This document shows, one piece after another, positions 1 through 10,315 of a stretch of DNA of 64,000 nucleotides (position 1 is the first letter of the stretch; the number at the start of each line of letters is the position of its first letter). The notes under the pieces were generated by a model, which worked only from the letters and a program-made list of their open reading frames with translations, was not told the origin of the DNA and did not search any database. The stretch lies in NCBI GenBank assembly GCA_034620365.1, contig JAQGEQ010000244.1, positions 434,001 through 498,000 of the forward strand, read 5' to 3'. The position numbers were made by a program, and so were the translations under genes. This DNA comes from Pegea sp. RAD2-039 (Eukaryota; Chordata; Thaliacea; Salpida; Salpidae).

Positions 1-1144
1 TATGTAAACTTTGAAAAGTCTGAAAACTGGTTGTTGGCATTCTACATGTTGAACTGCATTTGTTGACAAAATTAAAAAATTAAATTTGTCGAAGAACTAA
101 ATTGACAAAATTAAATTTATCAAAATAATTCTTAATTAAATTATCAACATTTATTATTTAAAAAAGAATCTAACAAATAATTGTTCAATTTAACTCATGA
201 AATTTAATTTACGACAATTACGATCATCTAAGTCTGAAAACATTTCACAAGTAAAATGTTTGTTGTTCGAATAACTTCAATATTTAAAGCTATCTCAAAC
301 TTGGCAGACCAAAAAAATAATTATATTATCGTAAAAATAAACAATTTTATGAAAAATAATATATCGAAACAAATAAGCAAATAAATTTCATTTCATTGAA
401 TGATTAAGTAATATGTAAGAATATTAATATATTAATATTAATATAGAATACGAATATTACGATTATTATACTCGAGGGATATCAAGGAGAATAAATGAAA
501 AAAATTTAATTGTCATATATTAATAATTTGATGAAGATTATCAACATATTGTCGATTTCAAAAAAATTTGTTGCTTAACGTTTCCAACATGGAGAGGAAT
601 TTGAAGTTAATTTTTTCTTTTAGCAATTTCTTTAAATCTATTATTTTTCCGAAGAAAATAATTTTTGATTTAAGAAATTCATTACAACTTTGATTTTTTT
701 AAAACATTGAGACAAGTTTTATTTCTATTCTGTTCCATCTTACATAAAAATTACTCACAACTTCTTAGTGAATAATACAATTTAATTAAAAACTTTTCAA
801 GAATTATTCACATAAAATTATTAGAAAAACCTTGTACATATTTCTAATTATAACAATTTTTTTATAAAATCGATAAAAATATTAAAAAACATTGTACTTG
901 AATCTTAAAGTCACTGAGCAACACTATTTTTCTAGTATGTAACAAGGTACAACAATTATAATCTCTTAAAATATGAAAACAAAATTTTTATAGAGACATC
1001 TTGTGACTGAAAAAATTAAAATATTTTAATATTTTTAACTTCTGTTAGGTTAAAATTTTTCATGAATTGCTGAATATATTGAAATGAAAGAAAAACAAAA
1101 ATTATAAGTATAAAATGAAAAAAAAATATTTTCTCACTCACTAT
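1..1144. other. Non-coding, fragments of the dispersed repeat family
   Basis: No supportable gene lies here; all frames are short and AT-rich. Three pieces match the dispersed repeat described elsewhere in the window. A degenerate hairpin (TATCAAC-N5-GTCGATT) lies near 539-557. A module containing AAAGTCACTGAGCAACACTA is at about 907-930. The paired motif GACATCTTGTGACTGAAAAA is at about 995-1014. The stretch ~1,020-1,135 resembles ~7,080-7,190 and ~20,930-21,050 of the same family. Homology to the macro-unit starts at about 1,145, where it matches unit D from about 43,390. Confidence 0.6.
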
Positions 1145-1379
1145 TGAAAAAACTTTTCTTAAAATAATCAATTTTAAAAAGAAAACAACTTTTTTAGCTC
1201 AGAAAATAATTTTCTGGTATTGTATTATTAAAACATAAATTTTTTTATTCAAGAAAACGCTAGTTGCTAAATTTTGATCAACTTGTTTAAGGACATTAAT
1301 GTTTAGTAATTTAAAAATTGTATTTTTCAGTTTTTATTTACGAATCAAAAAAAAAAAAATCTTCATGCTCGAAATATAA

Positions 1380-1389
1380 TATATAAAAG
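1380..1389 (+). promoter_or_regulatory. TATA-like box upstream of zinc-finger copy A
   Basis: TATATAAAAG lies about 400 bp upstream of the zinc-finger ATG. The homologous site in unit D (43,621) is TATATAAAGG. A polypyrimidine-AG ending in TTTTTTGCAG at about 1,561-1,570 lies between this box and the ATG, so a leader intron is possible. In a sequence this AT-rich a TATA-like string is weak evidence. Conservation of its position between A and D is the main support. Confidence 0.3.
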
Positions 1390-1783
1390 CAAAGAACTCA
1401 AAGGAAGGACAGAAAGGTCAACAGTTCAAGTGATTAATTTCGAAAAATGTTTAACAGAAAACTTTAGAAATAAAAGTTAATGTTAAACACTTTTTGTGAA
1501 ATGTTGTTTGTGAGAAAGTTCTTGAAGAAGCTTCAGTAAATTTTTTCTTTTTATTGAATGTTTTTTGCAGGATTTGAACAAAGAAACAAAATATATTTTT
1601 TTTAATTTTCTAAATTATTATTTTTGTTAAAAGAGTTTTAAGAAACTGTTTTAGTAAAAAAGCCTTAGTTTTGTTTTTCATTAAATTAAAATCATACATT
1701 TAGCCAATATATATTAATATTAGCAACTGGTTGCTTTTTATAAAATACTTTTTTAGTTTGTCATCTTTTTAAGTGAAGATTAC

Positions 1784-2364
1784 ATGTACCTAATTAGATT
1801 GAAACTAAATTTGATGGAAAACAAACAAATTTATCGGAAGCGAAAGTTGTTATCAACTAAAAGTAACATCGACCATAAGACTTCAAAAAAGCAACATTCA
1901 AATAAATTATTTAGTGGAGAGGATGGTTGGCACGAATGTATCGTTGATGAAATTACTTGTAACAATGAAAGAGAAAATATAACAAAGAAGAGTAATTCGT
2001 CAACCAAAAGAAATCAATCAGCAGAAGTAATTGAAGAAAAAAAAAATGTTTGGTTAAAAAAGTTTCAAATTGGAAATACAAATATGAATGTTTGATTTGT
2101 TGCAGACAATTTAATTTCAAATTTCAACTTGTCAATCATGAAAGAACTCATACTGGTGAGAAACCATATGATTGTATTGTTTGTGGAAGAAGGTTTAATC
2201 AAAAATCAAATCTCACAAAACATGAAAGAACTCATACTGGCGATAAACCATATGAATGCATGGCTTGTGGAAAACAATTTCGTCATAAAGCACATCTTTC
2301 GTACCATCAAAGAGCTCATAATAATCAGAAAGAAAATTATTTTTTCAAACCATACTGTAAATAA
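1784..2364 (+). pseudogene. C2H2 zinc-finger protein, copy A, frameshifted
   Basis: This is the unit A copy of the three-finger gene that is whole at 44,023-44,604. The first frame (1,784-2,095) encodes the basic N-terminal part with a YRKRK cluster. It then runs out of frame in a poly-A tract at about 2,037-2,046, which has ten A here against eight in unit D. Three C2H2 fingers continue in another frame to the stop at 2,362-2,364. All zinc ligands and the TGEKP and TGDKP linkers are intact, so the damage is recent or is an assembly error in a homopolymer. A one-codon deletion near 2,029 keeps frame. AATAAA overlaps the stop, as in D. Confidence 0.85.
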
Positions 2365-4170
2365 AACAACTGATTTTCGGTATTTTATTATTTTATTATA
2401 TTATAGAATATTAGTTTCATGGTACAAATATTTCAAGTAAATTTCTGCATCAAACTTTTTTAAAGCAATTTTAAACTTGAAAACATTCAGAGATTCATAA
2501 CAACCTAATGTTGATTCAGGAAAGTAAAAAAAGATTTTTACAAAGTTTACAAATCGAAAAAAGAAATTAATATTTTTAAATTTATGAACTAAAAAATATG
2601 AAAACTGCAGAAAATTAGCTGATTAAAATAATCAAAATGTTAAAATGTTAGAATGAGTTTCAACTTTCCAGTTTGGTGATTCTGGATATTTTAGATGCAT
2701 AGTAGAATATCTACAAATAGGAACTCCTACAGCTTTATTAATAACATTTTAAAAATACAATTTAATAATCTTTTTTTTAACTCATCAAATATTTATCCAC
2801 CAGCACGACAAAGTAATTTCAAAATAGTGCTTTTAAAAAAAGTGCTTTAAAAACATTAAAAGAAAAGATGAAAATTTAAAGAAATTCAAATGTCTTTACA
2901 AATGACACCACTTGGTGTTAGACAATATTTCTATTATCTGCAGTTGTAACTAAAAATTATTTAAATAATTCATCAAAAACCTCCAAGAATATAATTTTAG
3001 CAACTAGATACTGAAAAGTTAATTTTGGAATAATATTTTGTAGATCAATTTATTTAGAAAAATATCATTATTTTAAAAATAATTTTGATTTTTATAATAT
3101 TATTTTACAATGATAAATTCTTTTTTTTTGTTTTTTATATCTCAGTTAAATTTATTCTTTATTTTTAAACTCATAAACTTTTAGCACAAGCGTAAAGTTA
3201 TTTTTTATTACAATTAGTAGTTAAAGTTTTTGTTTAAAATTAAGATCACTCGGAATCAAAAAAGTTAATTTCCATGAAGTTAATTTCCAACTGCTGGTTA
3301 GTTTACTTCATGATTTTTAATAAAGTTTTCGATTAAAGTATAAACAAATATTTTATTAAGATCTATAGTTTAGTATAAATATAATAAACCAATTTACTCT
3401 TAGATTCTCTTACTGTAAATTAGGTTTAAATATATAAATTATTCTAAAGAAGTTTTGATAACAGTTGTATTTTGCTTGAATTAATTTTTACTGTTATAAT
3501 ACCTAAATTTCAAAAAACATTATAGTATACCAAGATAGATTGGAAAAAAGATAAATAGGATGGTTACAGAAAAAGGTAGATTAACTTTTATATTCAAATA
3601 ATATTTTTTTCTTAAAAATTTCAACATTTTTTCATATTTTATTGAAAAAATTACTATAAAATAAAAAAAAAACTTTCATTTCAGTTTTTATCGTTAATGA
3701 TAATCAATTTTAATTAAAATTATGTTTTAATTTAAATACAATTTTTGATTCGTTTATAGCAGATGAATTTCAATATCTAAAAAAGATATTTTTTTCGTTT
3801 TATTCAAAAATTTTTACTTTAAAATAAAAAGCTTGAATGTCTATTAGTTAGCTGTATGGTATCTTTTGTGATCAGCATCATTATTGCCACTATTAAAACG
3901 TCTTTGCTTTATTTTCTTCATCATTTTATTCTTGCTTTATAACGTCACTTAGTTCCCATGTTTCGTTGAAGTCATTATTAAATAATTATTATTTTTTGGT
4001 TTCGAAAAATATTTGATAGAAAAAAAGTTTAAATAACAAAAAATGGATAAAAGAAAATAAGATAATTCAAATAAAATTATCACTAGTAACCATTATTACT
4101 AACTAACAAAATAAAATGATACTTTCTTCAATGGCATTAATAAAAAAATAAATAAAGTTAATTTTTTAAG
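2365..4170. other. Non-coding part of macro-unit A
   Basis: There is no gene here; stops are frequent in every frame. The stretch is collinear with ~15,809-17,424, ~29,278-30,893 and ~44,605-46,428, so it belongs to the repeated unit. B and C are nearly identical to each other here and visibly diverged from A and D. Unit D has a 16 bp insertion near 46,142 that A lacks. Confidence 0.7.
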
Positions 4171-4488
4171 ATGGTTCATCAATATATATCTACAGATTGT
4201 TTATTTCAAAATCTTCTGCGTTTTGAAGAAGTAATACGTCTAATGTTTCATAATATTTCTTTTACTATCATCTCTTTCGATCTAATAATTGTCAAAACAA
4301 AAGTCAATTTTATTAATTACATTCTCCTTTATAAGGTTGGTTTACTTAGAACTGTTAGAAAATGTTTTCCTTTGACAACAATTTTTAAATATTTTTTTTT
4401 ACATTTGGATGGTTATTACTTTTTAGATTATAATTTTCAAAGGACAAGATCAAAAGTTGCTGTGAATATATTTTTCAATTCTGAATAA
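4171..4488 (+). other. Conserved 105-codon open frame, copy A (coding doubtful)
   Basis: An ATG-started frame present in all four units. Copies in A, B and C are 105 codons; D is 103 after an in-frame 6-base loss. The protein would be rich in Phe, Ile and Leu, with no domain I recognise. Against coding: the central part resembles a diverged copy of the dispersed repeat motif CTAGTATTTGTC, and the flanks are as similar between units as the frame itself. The absence of frame-breaking changes in four copies is its only support. Confidence 0.2.
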
Positions 4489-4699
4489 TTTTAATCAAAA
4501 CGTAGTGAAGTATTGTAAAAACAATTTATTGAAATTAGTTGAATTCGTTTTTAAAAATTAGCTTTTAATTTAATGCAAAATAAACATTAATTTATTTTTT
4601 ACAAACAGTTTATTGAAGATTAGAAATTACAAAACTTTTATAAAACAACTAATTGAAATAATAAATTTATTACAAAATTACAAATGGTAAAATTTCATT

Positions 4700-4850
4700 G
4701 TAATAGCTCGGCCGAAAACGGTGATATAGGATGTGCTATGAGTGATGATATTAAAAAAAAGTAAAAGAAAATGAGACGAAAGAAACTAATCGAGCAACAC
4801 AAAGTGAAATGCAAAATAAAAAGCTGTTAAAGTTTCTCTCTTTTTTTGAA
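4700..4850 (+). other. Conserved island, possible ncRNA or regulatory element, copy A
   Basis: About 140 bases starting GCTCGGCCGAAAACGG and including GAGTGATGATATT are identical by eye in A and B, with a few changes in C and D. The flanks differ more. The GCCGAAAACGGT part can form a small hairpin. GTGATGA fits a snoRNA box C consensus, but I see no convincing partner box D. A C/T-rich run ending in CAG follows at about 4,839-4,870. The strand is arbitrary. Confidence 0.3.
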
Positions 4851-5028
4851 AGTAGTTTTTCTTCTCTTCAGTTTATTTCAGAAAAGAAACCACCGTTTAA
4901 GACAAGAAAATACGATATATCTAATCTATTAAATACGTTGTGCTGATTAATATATCTTCAAATGTTAGTATTAATGACAAGAGTTGAAAATAATATATTT
5001 GCAGAATGTCAATTATTTGATAAAATTA

Positions 5029-5165
5029 ATCGACATATTGCCGATTTCAAAATTAACAAATGTTACTGCGGAGGTTCACTAACAGAAGAAAGTAGTGACT
5101 AATTCGATAAATTATTTCTCTCTTTTATCATGTTATTTCGATCTAGTATTTGTCAGGAGGAAAGT
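5029..5165 (+). repeat. Dispersed repeat core: hairpin plus CTAGTATTTGTC module
   Basis: The hairpin ATCGAC-ATATT-GCCGAT is at 5,029-5,045, and CTAGTATTTGTCAGGAGGAAA begins about 115 bases later at ~5,143. This is the two-part core of the dispersed family, forward orientation. One arm has a GCC for GTC change that weakens the pairing. The region is equivalent to 18,290-18,415, 31,751-31,866 and 47,281-47,415. Confidence 0.65.
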
Positions 5166-5676
5166 TATTTTCTATCTTTTATTTTTATCCAAACGTTTCA
5201 TTTATTAAAAACTGTTATACAATATTTATTTCTTTGACATCATTCTTATACAAGATTATATCTTACCTGTAGTTGCAAAATACTTTTTAGATTTAATTTT
5301 TCATGTAATTCTTGAAAACTAAATCTATTTAAAGTACTTTTTATCTGAAGCTAGTTTTATGAAGTTGAATATAACTTATATAAATACAAAAAATAATGTT
5401 TTGTAAGTTCAACGTATTTGAGCCAGACTATTCATCTAACAGATCTAAATAAAATTATCCATTAAATTGCTAACTTTACTAGCCATCTTAGACTAACAAT
5501 AAGACTTTATAAATTCTGATCAAAGTCAACGTTGTTAGATTAAATCATTAAAAATCAAGTTTAATGAAAGTTGCCTTAATTGAAAATTATACTTAAATTT
5601 TGTCATCTATACAGATCTTGTCGGAATACTTTCTTTCTGAATTTAATAAATTTAATGAATTAGAAAAAATTTGCAA

Positions 5677-5740
5677 AAACATAGCCTAAAGCAATAGAAG
5701 GTTTTTAAAATAATTTATCGGCAGCGACGTCTAGCGTCAA
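5677..5740 (+). repeat. ACATAGCC/GACGTCTAGCGTC conserved core, copy 1
   Basis: A roughly 65-base core begins AACATAGCC and ends with GACG-TCTAG-CGTC (5,726-5,738), which can form a 4-bp stem with a 5-nt loop. It recurs at 18,931, 21,902, 32,379 and 47,929, and inverted at 53,998 and 55,500. The core is richer in G+C and more conserved than the several hundred flanking bases, which also align weakly. It may be a small RNA or the conserved end of a mobile element. Confidence 0.5.
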
Positions 5741-6776
5741 AATTTTCGACTAAAAAATGAAAACCTAAAACAGTTTTTTTCTAATTTTATATAATAACGC
5801 TTTTAGTTAAACCAACAATTTTATTATTAGGTAAAGCCCTTTTCCGTAGATCAAGTTTTTATATTAATATTTTAGATCAATACAATTTATAAAGTAAAGT
5901 TTAATATTTTCTCACAAAAACTTAAGCTAAGAAGAAAACAAGAATGTTTTCGAAAAGACGAATTTATGTTTATAATAATTGTGACAGTAATAAGAAAAAC
6001 ATTTTATTGTCAACTAAGATTAGTAATCTGTGGAAAGTTGTTTAAACTCATATTCTTTGCAACTAGAAAAAGATTAAATTAAACTGTTAAGAAATCTTAT
6101 TTGGGTTGCAATTATAAAAATGCTAGTAAAAAAAGCCAAAAAAATTTCAGCAGATCATTTATAGACACGTCTTTTCACTTGAATAATTTGGGTTTTTTTT
6201 TAAACCATATAGTAAGTTAATTTTATAATCTTATTCCAAATTTTAAAAAAATATTTCTACAAAATGTTATTTCTTACAAGCAGATAGAAAGATATTAATT
6301 TCAACTTTCACAAAACGCTTTTGATTTTAAACATTTACACCACAAAATATTAACAATTAATTTTCAATAATTTGACTTTCCGATATAATTATGACTTTTA
6401 ATAAAACTTTGTTTAACAAATGTTGATCATCAAAAAAACTTTACTTAATTCTTGAACAAGTGTCACCGTAGAGTTCTTTTTAAAAAGTTTCGAAGCTGTA
6501 CATTGAGATTCAACTTTCTCAGGCATACCCTCTACAGTTTGGTTTTTGTGAAAAGTTTTTTAAGGATTTTATTCAATAATCTACCTAAATTTAAATACAA
6601 AAAACCAGATTATGAATTAGCAAACCTTTTCCAAATGCATACCAAAGGCATAAATTGATACTTTACTAGTTTGGTAATCATTCAAATAATTTCTTAAGAA
6701 CCTATTTAACATTGAAAGTCACATAAAAATAATTAACCTTTATTATGAAAGAATTTAAAAGAAACTTAATTTTTAA

Positions 6777-6795
6777 TATCGACCATTTGTCGATA
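6777..6795 (-). repeat. Dispersed hairpin TATCGAC-N5-GTCGATA (unit A, inverted copy)
   Basis: Perfect 7-bp arms (6,777-6,783 and 6,789-6,795) flank the loop CATTT. The following ATAATCCGA and the sequence ~110 bases downstream (a CAAATATTTG palindrome near 6,901) show that this copy is inverted relative to the one at 7,462. It is equivalent to 33,854 and 49,437. Confidence 0.7.
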
Positions 6796-7079
6796 GAATA
6801 ATCCGATAAATACAACTAGCAAAAACAGCAAACTTAAAAATTATAACTATTTGAATGTTTCAATTGAAATAATTAATTGACGTGATGATCAATTTGACAT
6901 CAAATATTTGTCGATATTATAGTTTTTGAATTATGAAAAAATTGTGGTTGTTCGATTACGTCACTATAAATTGAAGTGTTATTGATTAATGAAATAAGTT
7001 TTAACTAAATTCAAATTTCAAAATTATGCTTAAAATTCAATTCAGTTTGTCAGATTTTAACAAATATTTTCAAATTCAT

Positions 7080-8020
7080 TTTTCATGAATTGCTGGATAA
7101 TTTGAAATGATAGAAAAATCGAAAAAGTAATATAAACTAGAAATAAAGTTTTATTAAACTCACTACTTACAGTTCATTTGTTTATTGACTTTTTTACTAC
7201 CCACTAATTCTATTGATCTTCTCTAAAAAACAAATAGAAAAAATATTTTTAGGTAGTAATTCTTGTAACTTTTATTAATTCAAATCACCATCCTGTTGAA
7301 TACAATGACAAATAACAATTTCTTTAAAATTCAAAAACTATAAGATCGACAAATCTTTGATGACAAATTATAATTCACGAAATCTAATTTTTTGATTAAA
7401 ACATTCAAGCAGTTTTAAGTTTGAAAGTTTGTTCGAATTAATTCTTATATTTAGATTTATCTATCGACATATAGTCGATGTCAAAAATTTACAACAAATT
7501 TTTATGGCTTCTGAAATTAAGGAATATTTTTCATTATAAAAACGTTCCTTCATCTAGTATTTGTCCGGAGAAAAATAAATTTTTCGAAAATTATTATTCA
7601 TTTCATAAATTTGAACTATTTATAATAAGAAGAAAAATTTTGTGTGTCGAAAAAAAAGATAAGAACAAATTGTTGTTGCTAATTTTGATTAACTTATTTG
7701 AGATTTTTCTAATTTTCATTAAAACTATTTTTCGATATTTTTTAAGGTATGATTTGTAAGTTTGAAATCACTAAGTTGAGTCAATTTTTTGTAACCGACT
7801 ATTAATTTTTAATTACAAATCTCAATACAAGTGTTATTGAAAAAAGTAATAGAATGTTTTGTAAGGTCAAAGTCATTGAATAACACTATATGTCTAACAG
7901 ATCTAAGAATACAACATTTATAATTTTATCAAAAATGAGAATCAAACAGCACTAGCGACATCTTTTGACTGAAAAACTAGATAGAAAAATGCAATTATAT
8001 TTTACAAAATTTTTAATTTA
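7080..8020 (+). repeat. Near-complete forward copy of the dispersed repeat
   Basis: This copy shows the module order best. First comes a stretch containing CATGAATTGCTGGATAA (~7,085), then CCTGTTGAATACAATGAC (~7,292). The hairpin TATCGAC-ATATA-GTCGATG is at 7,462-7,480, and CTAGTATTTGTCCGGAGAAA is at ~7,553. AAAGTCATTGAATAACACTA is at ~7,870, and GACATCTTTTGACTGAAAAA at ~7,950. The 93-codon frame within it is open also in unit C but is made of repeat modules, so I do not call it a gene. The same order, inverted, is readable at about 55,770-56,310. Confidence 0.65.
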
Positions 8021-8336
8021 AAGTCTAATAAAAGAAATTGTATTAAAATTGGGTCAAACTGCAAGTAATTGGTTGATGTCAACTTTAGTCTGACTATTAA
8101 TTAATTGACAAGGTAGAAATTGTTTTAAAAGATGAAAGATTTGATATGATCCTAATTTTCATTCCTTATTTTAAAATTCTACAGATGAATTTTTATGCAA
8201 GTACTTGAAAAGGGGTTTCTAGTATAAAATGTTCGTGATAAAGTTGAAACAACCTATGCTTATCTGATATATGCTATTATTGATAATGGTATTTATCAGA
8301 TTAGTCTATCATCATTCTATTAGAAGACAAAAACCA

Positions 8337-8549
8337 ATGAGGATATTATACTTAATAACTTTTCTAATAATAACAACTGTCATAATAGGCTTGAGTGACG
8401 CCATTTGTATCGAGGCCATGAAAACTCCTCTTAAATATTGTGATGAAGTCATTATTTTTGAAAATATTAAAGCAGTGATAAATTTCATCATAACTAATCA
8501 TAATAACCTCAAAATAATTTCATTGATAACTCTAATATTGATAAAATAG
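8337..8549 (+). CDS. Short ORF with signal-peptide-like N-terminus, copy A
   Basis: A 70-codon frame starting MRILYLITFL, followed by a hydrophobic run and GLSDA, looks like a cleavable signal peptide of about 22 residues. The short remainder has two cysteines (at about residues 24 and 35) and a hydrophobic C-terminus. The frame is open upstream to 8,271, but the ATG at 8,337 best fits a signal peptide. The unit C copy (35,455) has the same length with about eight residue changes. The hydrophobic tail may be intron read-through, so this could be only a first exon of a secreted protein. I recognise no family. Confidence 0.35.
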   Translation: MRILYLITFLIITTVIIGLSDAICIEAMKTPLKYCDEVIIFENIKAVINFIITNHNNLKIISLITLILIK

Positions 8550-8631
8550 ATTATTGGCTTAGCAAGAATTATAAAGTTACATAACTTGGAAATGAAATAG
8601 TTTTCAAAAAATCCTAAAACAATATTTAAAT

Positions 8632-8700
8632 TGACGCCGAAAATGTGACTTTTGATTTTGTCGCCGACTCAAGTTTCTCGTTCCGAAGCCACATAATTTT
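8632..8700 (+). other. GC-richer conserved island with GACGCCG and GTCGCCGACTC
   Basis: About 70 bases containing GACGCCGAAAA, then TTTGTCGCCGACTC, then CCGAAGCCAC. They stand out by composition and recur in B (22,421-22,491) and C (35,749-35,815) just ahead of the tRNA-like element. In B the island is kept although the tRNA-like element next to it is gone. A structured RNA or element end is possible; there is no direct evidence of transcription. Confidence 0.35.
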
Positions 8701-8761
8701 AAGTAAAGTAGTTTTATAAAAAGTTCTAGTTTTATAATCAGTTAGTATAAATTTTGCTTTC

Positions 8762-8833
8762 AGCAGAGTGGCGCAGCGGAAGCGTGCTGGGCTCATAACC
8801 CAGAAGTCGATGGATCGAAACCATAGTATGCTA
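8762..8833 (+). pseudogene. Initiator tRNA-Met (CAT) gene copy with a damaged 3' side
   Basis: Seventy-two bases match the eukaryotic initiator tRNA-Met. They include acceptor 5' strand AGCAGAG, box A TGGCGCAGCGG, anticodon stem CTGGG/CCCAG around loop CTCATAA (anticodon CAT), and T loop ATCGAAA (box B). The 3' acceptor strand is GTATGCT, so pairs 5 and 7 of the acceptor stem fail, and the last T-stem pair also fails. No run of T follows directly. The promoter boxes look intact, but the product would fold poorly. The sequence runs straight into the tRNA-His-like segment, so it is probably half of a tRNA-derived chimera rather than a working gene. Confidence 0.7.
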
Positions 8834-8916
8834 TGTACATTGTAATCATTTAATGACAGTTACCTAGTGTTGTGATCATGCTAACCTACGTTCGCGTCCT
8901 GGTTACAGTATGACTT
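8834..8916 (+). repeat. tRNA-His-like segment fused to tRNA-Met copy A
   Basis: The 3' half resembles tRNA-His. An anticodon loop TTGTGAT (GTG) is flanked by partly paired GTG/CAT, then a T-arm-like GTTCGCGTCC and an acceptor-like GGTTACAGTATGAC. The 5' part (D arm) is weak. Unit C keeps the better box B, GTTCGAATCC. A relic on the minus strand near 63,203-63,252 shares the anticodon and T-arm parts. Together these look like a tRNA-derived short interspersed element. Confidence 0.5.
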
Positions 8917-9315
8917 TTTCAATGATTGATTTATTGGTTTTCTTACAATTCATTCATATATTCTACTCTAATCTGTTGATATCAAAAAAGCTTGAGCTTA
9001 TCATGCAATATTTTTGTATTTACTTCTGAATGGTTGTCTAAACAAAGTTTTTTAGTTTATTTATCAATATTTTTTTATTAGATATGTTGAGTTTTGTATG
9101 TAAAATACAATTGTTATCTGAAAATTCATTAAATATAAAATAAAAACTAAATAACTTTAATTGAATTAAAACAGATACTAAATCAACTTGAGATTAAGTA
9201 GCTGTTGAAAAACAATTTCAATGAAATTTAAGGTTTGAACATTATTGTGACGTACAGAATACTAAAAAAACTACAAAAAACTTGTTTGCTTGTAAACACT
9301 TAACTTGTTTCAAAA

Positions 9316-9453
9316 TTAGGTTTGAAATTTCAATTTAAAAAAATCTTTCTTAATTGCATCATCTACTGGTTGGCTGATTTCAGATTTCTTTAAATGATTT
9401 AATTCTGATTTATAAAACCTTGTCATTTGAAGCCCTAAATATTCACTTGGTTC
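9316..9453 (-). pseudogene. Minus-strand exon-like frame EPSEYL…DDAIKK, copy A
   Basis: A 45-residue frame beginning EPSEYLGLQM and containing LNHLKKSE and QPVDDAIKK is open in all three complete units and differs mostly by residue substitutions. After DDAIKK the copies diverge by small indels, so the ends differ. No start codon is obvious. It reads like a decayed or partial exon. A related frame (ELSECLWFQMT…) lies about 860 bases away on the same strand. I recognise no family. Confidence 0.3.
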
Positions 9454-10228
9454 CAAAATACAAAATAATAGTTATGTTCTTTTACTAGATCATAAGAAAC
9501 TATATTGATATTTGTAGCTATTTATACATTTTTTATAGTTTTCCTGATTGAAGAACTCCTTATCTCAACTTTTCAATAATATCATTCTACTAAAAGGTTT
9601 GAGAATTCAAAATGACTTTTTTCATCGATAATAAAATTTATAATTTTTCACCATTATCTTCATTGGTACTTTAAGTTTTTTGTGTTTTGATATTGGTTGT
9701 TAATAAGCCTAATTTTAAATAAAACAATATTCATTTGCTTAACGAAGAAAAACAAACTAAAATCATGTACTTCCACAAATATTAAGATGAAATTGTTTAA
9801 GATGGATGTAATATCAAATTTAAAGTTTTCTACTAACATCTTTTAACTAACATTTTTACTTACTTATTAAGCTAATTAATTAAAAATTAATTCATTAAAA
9901 AGAATTAAAGTCTTAGTAATTCAAACAAAGCTTACTTGTTTAAAATACTTACGTTGAAAGTTTTATACTTTTAAAAGTTATATAATTAAAGATAAATTGT
10001 CAAGTCTAACGGCAAACACAAGGTTGGACTTAGCACAGGAAGACAAAACTTGTAATCTCTAACTTAATATTAGGAATGACTTCAAGTAATTTTAAAACAA
10101 CAATAATGAATGAAAATCAACCATTATTATGAATAGCTCTGTAACAAAAAAGTCAAAATTTTGTTGAAAACTCTAAATTCAAAGTTGAAATAATTATTTT
10201 ACAAAATAAATCTAGAAAAAGTTCTATT

Positions 10229-10315
10229 TTAATAAATATGAGATTGTTTATAAATTACATAGAAATTTAGATGTTGAAGATTTGTCATTTGAAACCATAA
10301 ACACTCACTTAGTTC
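10229..10315 (-). other. Paralogous relic of the EPSEYL exon-like frame
   Basis: The frame ELSECLWFQMTNLQHL aligns with EPSEYLGLQMTRFYKS at DNA and protein level, then diverges to a stop. It is repeated in units B (~23,780) and C (~37,490). It suggests a local duplication of an exon or repeat. The rest of 9,460-10,990 shows no gene; it is collinear in A, B and C. Confidence 0.25.

Noticed and set aside
2129-2440. Alternative frame across the zinc fingers (also 44,369-44,680)
   Set aside because: Overlaps the true finger frame, which has all zinc ligands; the other frame is a shadow.
4700-4850. Box C/D snoRNA or spliceosomal RNA call
   Set aside because: Box C-like GTGATGA is present, but no box D or terminal stem was found, and no match to spliceosomal RNAs as I know them.
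6452-6658. 68-codon plus-strand frame
   Set aside because: Lacks an ATG start and is disrupted by indels in units B and C.
7478-7759. 93-codon frame kept in units A and C as a gene
   Set aside because: It begins inside the dispersed hairpin and runs through the TCCGGA motif; inverted copies elsewhere carry the same DNA without the frame.
8337-8549. Frizzled-type cysteine-rich domain in the signal-peptide ORF
   Set aside because: Only two cysteines and no further matching pattern; the resemblance is too short.
8762-8833. Functional initiator tRNA-Met gene
   Set aside because: Three mismatches at the acceptor/T-stem junction, no terminator directly after it, and fusion to another tRNA-like sequence.
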